Below are positions 32,558 to 41,512 of a stretch of DNA of 64,000 nucleotides, one piece after another. Below the pieces are notes generated by a model. That model was not told the DNA's origin. It did not search any database and saw only the letters and a list, made by a program, of their open reading frames with translations. The stretch is from assembly GCA_028768525.1 (NCBI GenBank), contig CP054837.1, positions 2,637,001-2,701,000 of the forward strand, in the 5' to 3' direction. The DNA is from Desulfobacter sp. Its GTDB lineage: Bacteria > Desulfobacterota > Desulfobacteria > Desulfobacterales > Desulfobacteraceae. Numbering within the stretch: position 1 is the stretch's first letter; every line of letters begins with the position of its first letter. Position numbers and translations under genes: made by a program.

Positions 32558-34576
32558 TTGAATCAATTTTATAAAAACATCTCCCTGTGGCTGGTCATCG
32601 TGCTGATGATGGTGATGCTTTACAATATCTTCAACCAGCAGCAGGCCGGACAATCCGATATCGGATATTCAGAATTCCTGTCCCTTGTGGAAGACGGCCG
32701 GATCCAGAGCGTGGTGATCCAGGGGCAGGACCTTTATATTACCGATTCCAGCGGTGGCCGCTTCAAAAGTTTTGCCCCTGCTGACGTAGAACTTATTCCC
32801 ATGCTCAGAACCAACGGCGTGGCCATCAAGGCCAAACCCCCTGCGGAATCCTCATGGTTCATGTCCATCATTGTCTCCTGGCTGCCCATGATCGTGCTCA
32901 TCGGGGTGTGGATATTTTTCATGCGCCAGATGCAGGGCGGCGGCGGGGGCGGCAAGGCGCTCTCTTTCGGGAAAAGCCGGGCCCGCCTCATGGATGACAA
33001 GGGTGAAAAGGTCACCTTTGCCAATGTCCAGGGTATTGATGAGGCCAAGGAAGAACTCAAGGAAGTCGTTGATTTCCTGAAAAACCCCAACAAATACACC
33101 CGTCTGGGGGGCAGAATCCCCAAAGGCGTGCTTTTGGTGGGCAACCCCGGTACCGGCAAGACCCTGCTCTCAAGGGCGGTGGCCGGGGAGGCCGGTGTTC
33201 CCTTTTTTACCATCTCCGGTTCCGACTTTGTGGAGATGTTCGTGGGCGTTGGCGCATCACGTGTCAGAGACCTTTTTGCCCAGGGTAAAAAGAACGCCCC
33301 CTGTATCATCTTCATTGACGAAATTGATGCCGTGGGCCGCCAGCGCGGCGCAGGCCTGGGCGGCGGGCACGACGAGCGGGAACAGACCCTGAACCAGCTC
33401 CTGGTTGAAATGGACGGGTTCCAGTCCAACGAGGGGGTTATCCTCATGGCCGCCACCAACCGGGCCGATGTCCTGGATCCGGCCCTGCTCCGTCCGGGCC
33501 GGTTTGACCGCCAGGTGGTGGTTGATATGCCCGATATCAAGGGGCGTGAAGGGATCCTCCGCGTTCACATGAAAAAAAGCCCCCTGGCCGGCGATGTGGA
33601 TCCGGCCATCCTGGCAAAGGGCACCCCGGGATTTTCCGGCGCTGACCTGGAAAATCTCTGCAACGAAGCCGCCCTGCTGGCGGCCAAGCGGGACCACGAG
33701 AAACTGTCCATGAGGGATTTTGAAGATGCCAAGGACAAGGTTTACATGGGCCTGGAACGAAAATCAAAAGTCCTCAAGGAAGAAGAGAAAAAAACCACGG
33801 CCTACCACGAAGGCGGCCATGCCCTGGTGGCAAGGTTCCTGCCCGGCACCGATGCCGTGAACAAGATCACTATCATTCCCCGGGGACGGGCCGCCGGCGT
33901 AACCTGGTTCCTGCCCGAGGAAGGGGACTTCAAGTACAAGGACCAACTGGAAAACGAGTTGGCCATTGCCTTTGGCGGACGGGTGGCCGAGGAAATCATT
34001 TTCAGCCGGATCTCCACCGGTGCTTCCAACGACATCAAGCAGGCCACCAAGCTGGCCAACCGGATGATCAGAAGCTTCGGCATGAGCGACAGCCTGGCCC
34101 CCCTCTCCTATGAAGACCATGACGACAACATCTTCATCGGCAGGGAAATGACCCAGGCAAAATCCTACTCCGAAGCCACGGCCCAGAAGATCGACGCCGA
34201 GGTGGCCGCCATCATCGACAAGGCCTACGCCACGGCCAAACAGATCCTGGAAGACAATATAGATATCCTCCACGCCCTCACCGACCTGCTCATGGAAGAG
34301 GAAACCATCATGGGGCCGGAGCTGGACGATCTCATTGCTGAACTGCGGCCGGATTTCGATTTCTTCGGCCGGCGGAATGTCCGCACCGAGCCGGAACCGC
34401 CCACGGCGGAAGAGGAGGCGGCAGCCCAGGCTGCGGCCAAGGAAAAAGACGGGGCTGATGAAGAAAAAGGGGAAGAGGAAGACAGCAGCGACAGCGGTGA
34501 AATCCTTGAATTCCCCGGCGGCAAAAATGCGGATGAGGATGCTGAAAACCACCCCCCTGAGGATAAAGACAAATAG
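32558..34576 (+). CDS. ftsH: Membrane ATP-dependent zinc metalloprotease FtsH
   Basis: 672 residues. Two membrane segments (about 9-25 and 107-125) bracket a small periplasmic domain. The AAA module has Walker A GNPGTGKT (195-202), Walker B CIIFIDEID and the second region of homology. The zinc site reads HEGGH (417-421). FtsH degrades misfolded membrane proteins and regulators such as LpxC. The C-terminal 75 residues are an acidic low-complexity tail. The start is a TTG at 32558 with GAGAGG just upstream. The order ftsH then folP is widely conserved. Confidence 0.97.
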   Translation: MNQFYKNISLWLVIVLMMVMLYNIFNQQQAGQSDIGYSEFLSLVEDGRIQSVVIQGQDLYITDSSGGRFKSFAPADVELIPMLRTNGVAIKAKPPAESSWFMSIIVSWLPMIVLIGVWIFFMRQMQGGGGGGKALSFGKSRARLMDDKGEKVTFANVQGIDEAKEELKEVVDFLKNPNKYTRLGGRIPKGVLLVGNPGTGKTLLSRAVAGEAGVPFFTISGSDFVEMFVGVGASRVRDLFAQGKKNAPCIIFIDEIDAVGRQRGAGLGGGHDEREQTLNQLLVEMDGFQSNEGVILMAATNRADVLDPALLRPGRFDRQVVVDMPDIKGREGILRVHMKKSPLAGDVDPAILAKGTPGFSGADLENLCNEAALLAAKRDHEKLSMRDFEDAKDKVYMGLERKSKVLKEEEKKTTAYHEGGHALVARFLPGTDAVNKITIIPRGRAAGVTWFLPEEGDFKYKDQLENELAIAFGGRVAEEIIFSRISTGASNDIKQATKLANRMIRSFGMSDSLAPLSYEDHDDNIFIGREMTQAKSYSEATAQKIDAEVAAIIDKAYATAKQILEDNIDILHALTDLLMEEETIMGPELDDLIAELRPDFDFFGRRNVRTEPEPPTAEEEAAAQAAAKEKDGADEEKGEEEDSSDSGEILEFPGGKNADEDAENHPPEDKDK

Positions 34577-34587
34577 GAGCAGTGCCC

Positions 34588-35460
34588 ATGACGACTACCA
34601 CATTTTCACTTGAATTCGGCCGTTTTCGACTTGATCTGGGTACCAGGGCCTGCATCATGGGTATTTTAAACACCACGCCGGATTCCTTTTCCGACGGAGG
34701 ACGGTACAACTCCCTGGATGCCGCCCTGGCCCAGGCAAAGGCCCTGGTGGACGCCGGGGCCCATATCCTGGACATTGGCGGAGAGTCTTCCCGCCCCTTT
34801 GCCGAACCCGTCTCTGAGCAGGAGGAACTGGACCGGACCATTCCGGTGATTGAAACCATTGCCAATGAAATTGATATTCCCATCTCCATTGACACGGTGA
34901 AATCCGGGGTCGCCCGGGCCGCACTGGCGGCCGGGGCCGCCATCATCAATGATATTTCAGCCTTTGAAAAGGATCCGGAAATGGTTGATGTGGCCGCCGA
35001 AACCGGGGCGCCCGCCATTCTCATGCACATGAGGGGCACCCCTGAAACCATGCAGATCAACCCCAGTTACGACGACCTCATGGGGGAGATCTCCACCTAC
35101 CTGGAAAAACGGGTGGCCTTTGCCATGGAAAAAGGGGTGGCCAGGGAAAAAATTATCCTGGACCCGGGTATCGGATTCGGAAAGACCGTGGACCACAACC
35201 TGGTGCTCATCAAGGAACTCCACCGGCTCACCGCCCTGGGATTCCCCATACTCATGGGCCCGTCCAGAAAATCTTTTATCCAGAACATTCTAACGGATAC
35301 CACCAGCAAATCCGCCGGCCCCGGGGACCCCAGGACCGAATACGGGACCCTGGCGGCCTGTGCCGCCTCCCTGATGAACGGTGCCCACATCGTCAGGGTC
35401 CACGACGTGGAAACGGTATTTTCATTCACCCGAATCATTGATGCCATCCGGAATGCCTGA
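34588..35460 (+). CDS. folP: Dihydropteroate synthase
   Basis: 290 residues. Motifs: MGILNTTPDSFSDGGRY, HILDIGGESSRPFAEPVSEQEE, ISIDTVKSGVARAAL, MRGTPETMQ, ILDPGIGFGKTVDHN and GPSRKSFI. It joins p-aminobenzoate to the pterin pyrophosphate to make dihydropteroate for folate. The loop usually written GESTRPG reads GESSRPF, a change near the sulfonamide and pABA site. The ATG at 34588 is preferred over the GTG at 34582 because AGGAG sits 9 bases before it. It follows ftsH by 11 bases and overlaps the next gene by 8 (ATGCCTGA). Confidence 0.95.
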   Translation: MTTTTFSLEFGRFRLDLGTRACIMGILNTTPDSFSDGGRYNSLDAALAQAKALVDAGAHILDIGGESSRPFAEPVSEQEELDRTIPVIETIANEIDIPISIDTVKSGVARAALAAGAAIINDISAFEKDPEMVDVAAETGAPAILMHMRGTPETMQINPSYDDLMGEISTYLEKRVAFAMEKGVAREKIILDPGIGFGKTVDHNLVLIKELHRLTALGFPILMGPSRKSFIQNILTDTTSKSAGPGDPRTEYGTLAACAASLMNGAHIVRVHDVETVFSFTRIIDAIRNA

Positions 35461-36406
35461 TTTCAAACATATCCCGGCCCGGTTCGCCGCCGCCGGGATA
35501 TGTTTCTTTCTGTTCCTGGCCGTCCTGCAGGTCTCGGGCTGCACGGTGGAGCCCGTGGAAACGGATATCCTGCTGCCTGTGGACTTCGCCAATGTCCCCG
35601 AGGGCATGGTGATCACCCAGTTCCATACCAATAAAATCGAACTGCGGATCAAGGGCAACCCGGGCCGCATTGAAAAGCTGAACACGGAAACCATCCTCTA
35701 CCCGGCGGACCTCTACACAGACCTGGAATTTGACCCGGCCGGCGCATCGGACTCCATCGAACCGGGCCACTATCTTCTGCCGGTGGACCGGACCCGGATC
35801 CCCCTGGATCCGGCCATCACCATCCTGGACATCAGCCCGTCCTACCTCAGCGTCCGCCTGGATAAAAAAATCACCCGGACCTTTAAGGTCACCGTCCCCT
35901 ATTCCGGAGAACCGGCCAAGGGATACATGGCCCTGGCGCCGGCCGTCGACCCGCCCACGGTGGATCTCACCGGGGCCCGCACGCTGATAGACGGCATCAA
36001 AACCCTGAAAACCAAACCCGTAGACCTGGGAAATGCGGCCGAGGCATTCAAAAAAGAAATTCCCCTGGACCTGGACAATCCGCTGCTCTTTTCCGCAGAC
36101 CGCCCCATGTTCATTGTTACGGTGCCCATAAAGCCCAGAACAGCGGTCCGGACCATTGAAGGCATTCCCATTGAACTGCGCAACCGGACCGGCAGGGTCA
36201 GTATCAAACCGGACCGGATCGACATTGAAATCAAGGGCCCGGAAGATACCCTGGGCGCCAAGGCGGTGCTGGAGCAAATCTGCGCATTCATGGACCTCAA
36301 CGGCCTGAAACCAGGTGTCTATGCCCGCCACGCCTATATTGACATCCCTGTGGATCTGGTCATGACAAAAGCATCCCCCCAGGTCTTTACCGTCACAATC
36401 AAGTAA
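35453..36406 (+). CDS. YbbR/CdaR-like lipoprotein
   Basis: 317 residues from the ATG at 35453. The N-terminus has a membrane segment ending in the lipobox VSGC, so it is probably a lipoprotein. The rest is made of YbbR-type beta domains (VEPVETDILLPVDFANVP, ITQFHTNKIELRIKGNP, TRTFKVTVPYSGEPAKGY, IEGIPIELRNRTGRVSIKPDRIDIEIKGPED). CdaR, a YbbR protein, normally controls the diadenylate cyclase CdaA, whose gene usually lies between folP and cdaR. Here no cdaA is present and the gene overlaps folP directly. A role in c-di-AMP control is therefore doubtful. Confidence 0.85.
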   Translation: MPDFKHIPARFAAAGICFFLFLAVLQVSGCTVEPVETDILLPVDFANVPEGMVITQFHTNKIELRIKGNPGRIEKLNTETILYPADLYTDLEFDPAGASDSIEPGHYLLPVDRTRIPLDPAITILDISPSYLSVRLDKKITRTFKVTVPYSGEPAKGYMALAPAVDPPTVDLTGARTLIDGIKTLKTKPVDLGNAAEAFKKEIPLDLDNPLLFSADRPMFIVTVPIKPRTAVRTIEGIPIELRNRTGRVSIKPDRIDIEIKGPEDTLGAKAVLEQICAFMDLNGLKPGVYARHAYIDIPVDLVMTKASPQVFTVTIK

Positions 36407-36429
36407 AATGAATAAAAAAGGAGAGAACA

Positions 36430-37209
36430 ATGCTGCTGGTGATTGATGTGGGCAATACCAACACGGTTATCGGTGTATATGAAAACGACCAACTCAAACA
36501 GGACTGGCGGATCCGTACGGTGAGGGAAAACACGGCCGACGAATTCAACATCCTGGCCCGTGCCCTGTTCGCCGACAAGGGCATCCAACTCACCGACATC
36601 ACCAAAACCGTCATCTCCTCGGTGGTGCCGTCCTCGGTGCGGATACTCAACGCCTTTTGCGAACGCTACCTCAACCTTTCCCCCCTGTGGATCAATCCGG
36701 CCTCGGTGAAACAGCTGATGCCCATCCTCTACTCCAATCCCAATGAGGTGGGTGCGGACCGAATCGTCAATGCCGTGGCCGCCTATGATAAATATAAAAC
36801 CGCCATGATCATCATCGACTTCGGCACGGCCACCACCTTCGACGCCATCACCGCCAAGGGGGAATACCTGGGGGGCGCCATCTGCCCCGGGGTGATGATC
36901 TCTTCAGAGGCCCTTTTCCAGCGCGCCTCCCGCCTGCCCCGGGTGGAAATTTTCAAGGCTCCGGAACGGGTCATCGGCGACGATACCATTGAAAGCATCA
37001 AATCCGGCATCATCCACGGCAACGCCGCCATGGTGGACGGGATGGTTGCCCGGATGGCAGAAGAGATGGGCATCACTCCCAAGGTCATCGCCACCGGCGG
37101 CCTGGCCCCCCTAATTAGCCAGGTTTCCAATGCCATCGAATCCGTGGATCAGTCCCTGACCCTGGACGGCCTGCGTATCATCAGCCGGGAAACCGGAGAC
37201 AACAATTAG
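36430..37209 (+). CDS. coaX: Type III pantothenate kinase
   Basis: 259 residues. The phosphate-binding DVGNTNT motif (Asp6) opens the ASKHA-type fold; VGADRIVNAVAAYDKY, IDFGTATTFDAI and GAICPGVMIS follow, all typical of CoaX. It phosphorylates pantothenate in coenzyme A synthesis and, unlike type I enzymes, is not inhibited by CoA. AGGAGAG precedes the ATG by a good distance. It ends the plus-strand run that began with mqnD and converges on the RND pump gene with a 14-base gap and no clear terminator. Confidence 0.95.
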   Translation: MLLVIDVGNTNTVIGVYENDQLKQDWRIRTVRENTADEFNILARALFADKGIQLTDITKTVISSVVPSSVRILNAFCERYLNLSPLWINPASVKQLMPILYSNPNEVGADRIVNAVAAYDKYKTAMIIIDFGTATTFDAITAKGEYLGGAICPGVMISSEALFQRASRLPRVEIFKAPERVIGDDTIESIKSGIIHGNAAMVDGMVARMAEEMGITPKVIATGGLAPLISQVSNAIESVDQSLTLDGLRIISRETGDNN

Positions 37210-37223
37210 CGCCCCGCCCGGAT

Positions 37224-40200
37224 CTATAACTTAACCTTATACAGGATACAATACAATGCCGGGATAAAAAGCAGGGTGATGCAGGTGCCGAAAAGCAGCC
37301 CCACCATGATGGAGACCGCCATGGGCTCCCACATGGATCCCCCCCCCAGGTAGAGGGGGATCAATCCCAGGGTGGTGGTCAATGTGGTGAGCAGGATGGG
37401 CCGGAACCGCTGGCGGCAGGCCTCTGTCACCGCCTCTGCCGGAGGCCGCCCGAATTCGCTCTGCTCAATGTCGATACGGTCGATGAGCACAATGGCGTTA
37501 TTGATGACGATGCCGGCCAGGGAAATCACCCCCAGGAATGCCATGAACCCGAAATAGGACCTGAAAACAATCAGGCCGATGACCACCCCGATGATGCCCA
37601 GGGGAATGGTGGCCAGGACCATGAATGTTTTCCGCATGGCATTGAACTGGAGAATCAGCAGAAAGAGGATGATGCATCCGGACAGGGGAAGGTATTTGGT
37701 GACGGCGGCCATGTTCTCCTGGGTGTTTTCCGCATCCCCGCCCATTTCGTATCCATAGCCCGGCGGCCACTCTTCGGACTGTTCGTCCAGCCAGGACCGG
37801 ATTTGCCCGGCAACCTCGCTGGCCGTGATTTCCGGCCGGAGGCCCGAGGTGATGGTAATGCTCCGGAAAAGATCATAATGCATGATCTTGGCATAATCCC
37901 ACTGGGGGATAATCCGGGCCACCTGGCTTAACGGCACGGCCTTGCCCGAAGACTGGACAAAGACATTGGTGTTTTCCAGATCCTGGAGGGTCTGGCTGCT
38001 GAACTGGCGGCTGCGCATGAGAATGGCCAGGCTATCCTGGCCTTCCCTGAAGGTTCCGGCACGCACGCCGGACAGGCCGGTCTGGAGGCTCACCGCAATA
38101 TCCTCATTGGTCACCCCGGCTTTCCGGGCTTTGGCCGCATCAATATCAATAACGAACTTAAGGAGTTTGGGCCCCCAGTCGTCCATCACGTTTTTGGTGC
38201 CCCTAATCCGGCCCAGTTCGGCTTTGGTTTCACCCGCCAGCCTGTAGAGGACATCCTGATCCCTGCCGAGGATACGGATTTCCACAGGGGTGCCGCCCCC
38301 GCCCTGGGCCAGAAGGGAGACCTGGATATCGGCTTCGGGGAATGCGTTGAAGCAGAAGGAATCAAGGTCCTTTATCAACCATGCATTGTCTTCCCCGCTG
38401 CTGGTATTGACCAGGATGTGGGCGTAGCTGGAGTTGGCCTCATCCGGCGAGTATCCCTGGTCATAGGATTCCGGTCCCTCACCGATGTAGGAAGACCAGT
38501 CGGTAATCCCCTTGGGCCGCTGCGGTCCGGTTTTCAGATTTTCAATGATATGGTCTTCAATGGCCTTGACCACCGCCTGGGTCTTTTCTATTTTTGTGCC
38601 CAGGGCCAGGTTGATATCCACAGTGATCATATTCCGGTCGCTGTCCGGAAAAAAGATAAACGGGACAAGGCCGAAGCCTTTGAGGGAAATGAAAAAGACA
38701 GCCAGCATGAGGGCGATGAAAACGATTTTCATCTTCAGCACCCAGCCCAGCATAATAATATACCCCTTGTTAAGCAGGTCAAAAATTGATTTTTGGGCCG
38801 CCTGATTATCCTTTGTCTTTACCTTCACAAAGTAATAGGCCAGCAGGGGGATGATGGTTAAACTCATCACCCATGAAGAGATCAGGGCAAAGGATATGAC
38901 CACAAAGAGCGGCCCCATGATGTCCCCCATGGCAGATTCCGCCAGGAAAAAAGACAGGAAGGCGGCCGAAGTGGTCAGGGTGGAAATAAGCAGCGGGATC
39001 ATCAGTTCTTTACAGGTTTCCACGGCAGCCGCCATCCGGTCCTGCCCCCCTTCCATTTTCACAATAAAGGATTCCGAGACCACGATGGCATTGTCCACCA
39101 TCATGCCCAGGGCCATGATCAGGGCGGCCAGGGTCACCTGGTTTAACCCCATATGGATGACGCCCATGAGCATCAGGGTCATGATGGTCACCAGGGGGAT
39201 GAGGGCGGCCACCACCAGGCCGGTGCGCAGCCCCAGAAAGACCAGCATGACCGCCATGACGATGCCGATACTCTGCAAAAGGTTGCTGACAAAATCATTG
39301 ATGGATGTCTGGACGTATCCGTCCAGGGAGGCCAGGCGGATCACCTCAAATCCAAGGGGCAGGCGGCGGTTGTAGTCTGCCAGCTTTTCATCCACCATTT
39401 TGCCCAGGGCGATGATATTGGCCTCTTCCTTCAGGGAAATGGCCAGGGAAATGGCCGGCTTCCCGTTTACCCGGACCAGGCCCGTGGCCGGGGATTTATA
39501 CGTCTTTCTTATCCTTGTGATGGCTTCCAGGTAAACCGTTTCCCCGTCGTTACCCACCGGGATGATGGTCTTTTTCAGGGCGTCGATGGTGTCGTAATTC
39601 CCCGTGGGTTCCAGAATCAGCCGCTTGTCTCCCACATTGATTTCACCCCCGGATTCCAGGATATTGGTCTCCTGGATGATCTGCTTGAGTTTGCCCACGG
39701 TGAGGCCGTATTCACTGAGCCGGGCGGTGTCGAACTCCACCACCACCTGCTGTTCCTGTACGCCCCCGAGAACCACTTTGGCCGAATCCGGCAGGGTAAT
39801 GAGATCGTCCCTGATCCGTGTGGCCACATCCTCCATCTGCGCATAGGAAAACTCATGGGAAACCAGGCCCAGGATGATGCCGTAGACCACCCCCACATCA
39901 TCATCCTTTAAATTGGGCGTCACCCCCTGGGGCAGGGTGTCCATATTCTCCAGCTTCCGCCGCAAGTCATCCCAGATATCCTGCAGCCCCTCCTTTTTCA
40001 CCTCATCCTTCAGGGTGACCGTGACCACCGAAAGCCCTGTTCTGGACTGGGAGGTAATGGTTTTGACCTCGGGGATCTCCTGGACCACCTCTTCAATGTT
40101 TTTGCTCACCAACTGCTCCACCCGCTGGGGATTGGCCCCGGGGAAGCTGGAAACAATGGTGGCCACCCGTACCACATAAGGCGGCATGCTGTCCCGGGGA

Positions 40201-40295
40201 AGCCCCTTGTACATGGAGATGCCCAAAAGGACCACAATGGCCAGAAGGCTCAATGAAATACGGTTTTTCGTGATGGCAAAGGCTGTAAGATTCAT
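37224..40295 (-). CDS. RND-family efflux transporter permease (AcrB-like)
   Basis: 1023 residues, the usual RND length, with the two-fold repeat of one N-terminal membrane helix, a large periplasmic loop and five more helices. Motif MALGMMVDNAIVVSESF in the fourth helix keeps one of the two proton-relay acidic residues (D-N instead of D-D). The second half has GIVINNAIVLIDR and PILLTTLTTTLGLIPL. The drug or ion exported cannot be read from the sequence. It is the last gene of a three-gene pump operon, 68 bases after the adaptor gene. Confidence 0.93.
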   Translation of the reverse strand: MNLTAFAITKNRISLSLLAIVVLLGISMYKGLPRDSMPPYVVRVATIVSSFPGANPQRVEQLVSKNIEEVVQEIPEVKTITSQSRTGLSVVTVTLKDEVKKEGLQDIWDDLRRKLENMDTLPQGVTPNLKDDDVGVVYGIILGLVSHEFSYAQMEDVATRIRDDLITLPDSAKVVLGGVQEQQVVVEFDTARLSEYGLTVGKLKQIIQETNILESGGEINVGDKRLILEPTGNYDTIDALKKTIIPVGNDGETVYLEAITRIRKTYKSPATGLVRVNGKPAISLAISLKEEANIIALGKMVDEKLADYNRRLPLGFEVIRLASLDGYVQTSINDFVSNLLQSIGIVMAVMLVFLGLRTGLVVAALIPLVTIMTLMLMGVIHMGLNQVTLAALIMALGMMVDNAIVVSESFIVKMEGGQDRMAAAVETCKELMIPLLISTLTTSAAFLSFFLAESAMGDIMGPLFVVISFALISSWVMSLTIIPLLAYYFVKVKTKDNQAAQKSIFDLLNKGYIIMLGWVLKMKIVFIALMLAVFFISLKGFGLVPFIFFPDSDRNMITVDINLALGTKIEKTQAVVKAIEDHIIENLKTGPQRPKGITDWSSYIGEGPESYDQGYSPDEANSSYAHILVNTSSGEDNAWLIKDLDSFCFNAFPEADIQVSLLAQGGGGTPVEIRILGRDQDVLYRLAGETKAELGRIRGTKNVMDDWGPKLLKFVIDIDAAKARKAGVTNEDIAVSLQTGLSGVRAGTFREGQDSLAILMRSRQFSSQTLQDLENTNVFVQSSGKAVPLSQVARIIPQWDYAKIMHYDLFRSITITSGLRPEITASEVAGQIRSWLDEQSEEWPPGYGYEMGGDAENTQENMAAVTKYLPLSGCIILFLLILQFNAMRKTFMVLATIPLGIIGVVIGLIVFRSYFGFMAFLGVISLAGIVINNAIVLIDRIDIEQSEFGRPPAEAVTEACRQRFRPILLTTLTTTLGLIPLYLGGGSMWEPMAVSIMVGLLFGTCITLLFIPALYCILYKVKL

Positions 40296-40363
40296 TATAT
40301 ATCCGGATTTATGATTTAGAAGTTACCCTAGGATCCATTGCAGACCGGCAATTTGCTCGCGCA

Positions 40364-41512
40364 TTACCATTGGTTCACCGGGTCATCCAGGAGTTTCACC
40401 GCCATGCCGTCCATCAGAAGCTGAAGGCCTGAAGTGGCGACCATATCGCCCGGGGCCACCCCCTGTTTCACAAGGAACCCCTTTCCGGTGAGGGGACCGA
40501 CAACCACTTTTTGTTTACGGGCCGTCCCCAGGTTCCCCTCACCTTTTACAATGACAAATACAAAATTTTCGTCCTGCTCCTCCCCCACCCCGTCAACGGG
40601 GAGATAGATCCCGGATTCCTCTCCGGCCTTTCCGAAATCAAACCGGACCTCGGCCGCCATCCCCGGACGCAACCGGTCATCCCGGGACAATATGCTGACA
40701 GTGACCGGATAGGTCGGGGCTTCGGAAGCGCCATAGGAGACCTCGGTCACCCGGCCTTCAAAGGCCTGGTGGGCCAGGGCGGGAAAGGTCACCCGGCAGG
40801 GCATCCCCGCCCGGATTTCGGAAATATGCAGATCAGATACATCGACATTGACATCCAGCTCTCCCAAACCGCTGAGGGTAAGCACAGGGCTTCCCGGAGA
40901 AATTTCCTCATTTTCCTCAACAGCAATGGTGTTGATAATCCCCTCAAAGGGTGCGGTGAGGCGGGTATAGCGCAGCTGATTTTCTGCCGCCCGAAGCTTG
41001 CTTGTTTCAGTGGTGATGCGCGATTTGGCCGCCTGAAGCTGGGCAAGGGACGTTTCATAATTGCCGCGGGCCTGCTCAAATTCGCTCAAAGAGACATTGT
41101 CGTTTTCATAGAGTTTTTGAATCCGGTCATAATTTGATCTGGCGGTATACACATTGGTTTGGGCGGATTTGGCGTCAGCCTGGCTGGTTTTCAGGCCGGC
41201 CCGGGCCGATTCCAGATCCACTTTAAGATCGGTTTCGTCCAGCCGGGCCAAAAGGCTGCCGGACACCACCCGGTCCCCCACTTTAACGGGGATGTTCTTA
41301 AGGGTGCCGGCCACTTTAAAACTGAGTACAGCTTCCCTGTCGGCGGCGGCCGTCCCGCTGAAGGTCTGTTTCAGGGTCCGGGTCTGGGATTTGAGCACCG
41401 TATACCGCACCGGGCGGGCCTGGGGCTTCTCGGTTTCAACGGGTTCATTTTGGGAGCATCCGCTGCAGGCCAATACAGCACAGGTCACTAAAGCTACAAA
41501 AAAGGGTTTCAT
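40364..41512 (-). CDS. RND efflux membrane fusion protein (periplasmic adaptor lipoprotein)
   Basis: 382 residues. A signal sequence with lipobox (VLACSGC) indicates lipidation. The hairpin region has long heptad-like helices (LESARAGLKTSQADAKSAQTNVYTARSNYDRIQKLYEND...), flanked by lipoyl and beta-barrel segments (RPVRYTVLKSQTRTLKQTFSGT; ISPGSPVLTLSGLGELDVNVDVSD; TYPVTVSILSRDDRLRPGMAAEVRF), the order of AcrA-type adaptors. It bridges the RND permease and the outer-membrane channel. Its ATG overlaps the stop of the TolC-fusion gene by 4 bases (ATGA). Confidence 0.93.
   Translation of the reverse strand: MKPFFVALVTCAVLACSGCSQNEPVETEKPQARPVRYTVLKSQTRTLKQTFSGTAAADREAVLSFKVAGTLKNIPVKVGDRVVSGSLLARLDETDLKVDLESARAGLKTSQADAKSAQTNVYTARSNYDRIQKLYENDNVSLSEFEQARGNYETSLAQLQAAKSRITTETSKLRAAENQLRYTRLTAPFEGIINTIAVEENEEISPGSPVLTLSGLGELDVNVDVSDLHISEIRAGMPCRVTFPALAHQAFEGRVTEVSYGASEAPTYPVTVSILSRDDRLRPGMAAEVRFDFGKAGEESGIYLPVDGVGEEQDENFVFVIVKGEGNLGTARKQKVVVGPLTGKGFLVKQGVAPGDMVATSGLQLLMDGMAVKLLDDPVNQW

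Noticed and set aside
35381..35452. Longer N-terminus for the YbbR-type protein
   Set aside because: It would overlap folP by 80 bases and hide the signal/lipobox sequence; the ATG at 35453 fits better.
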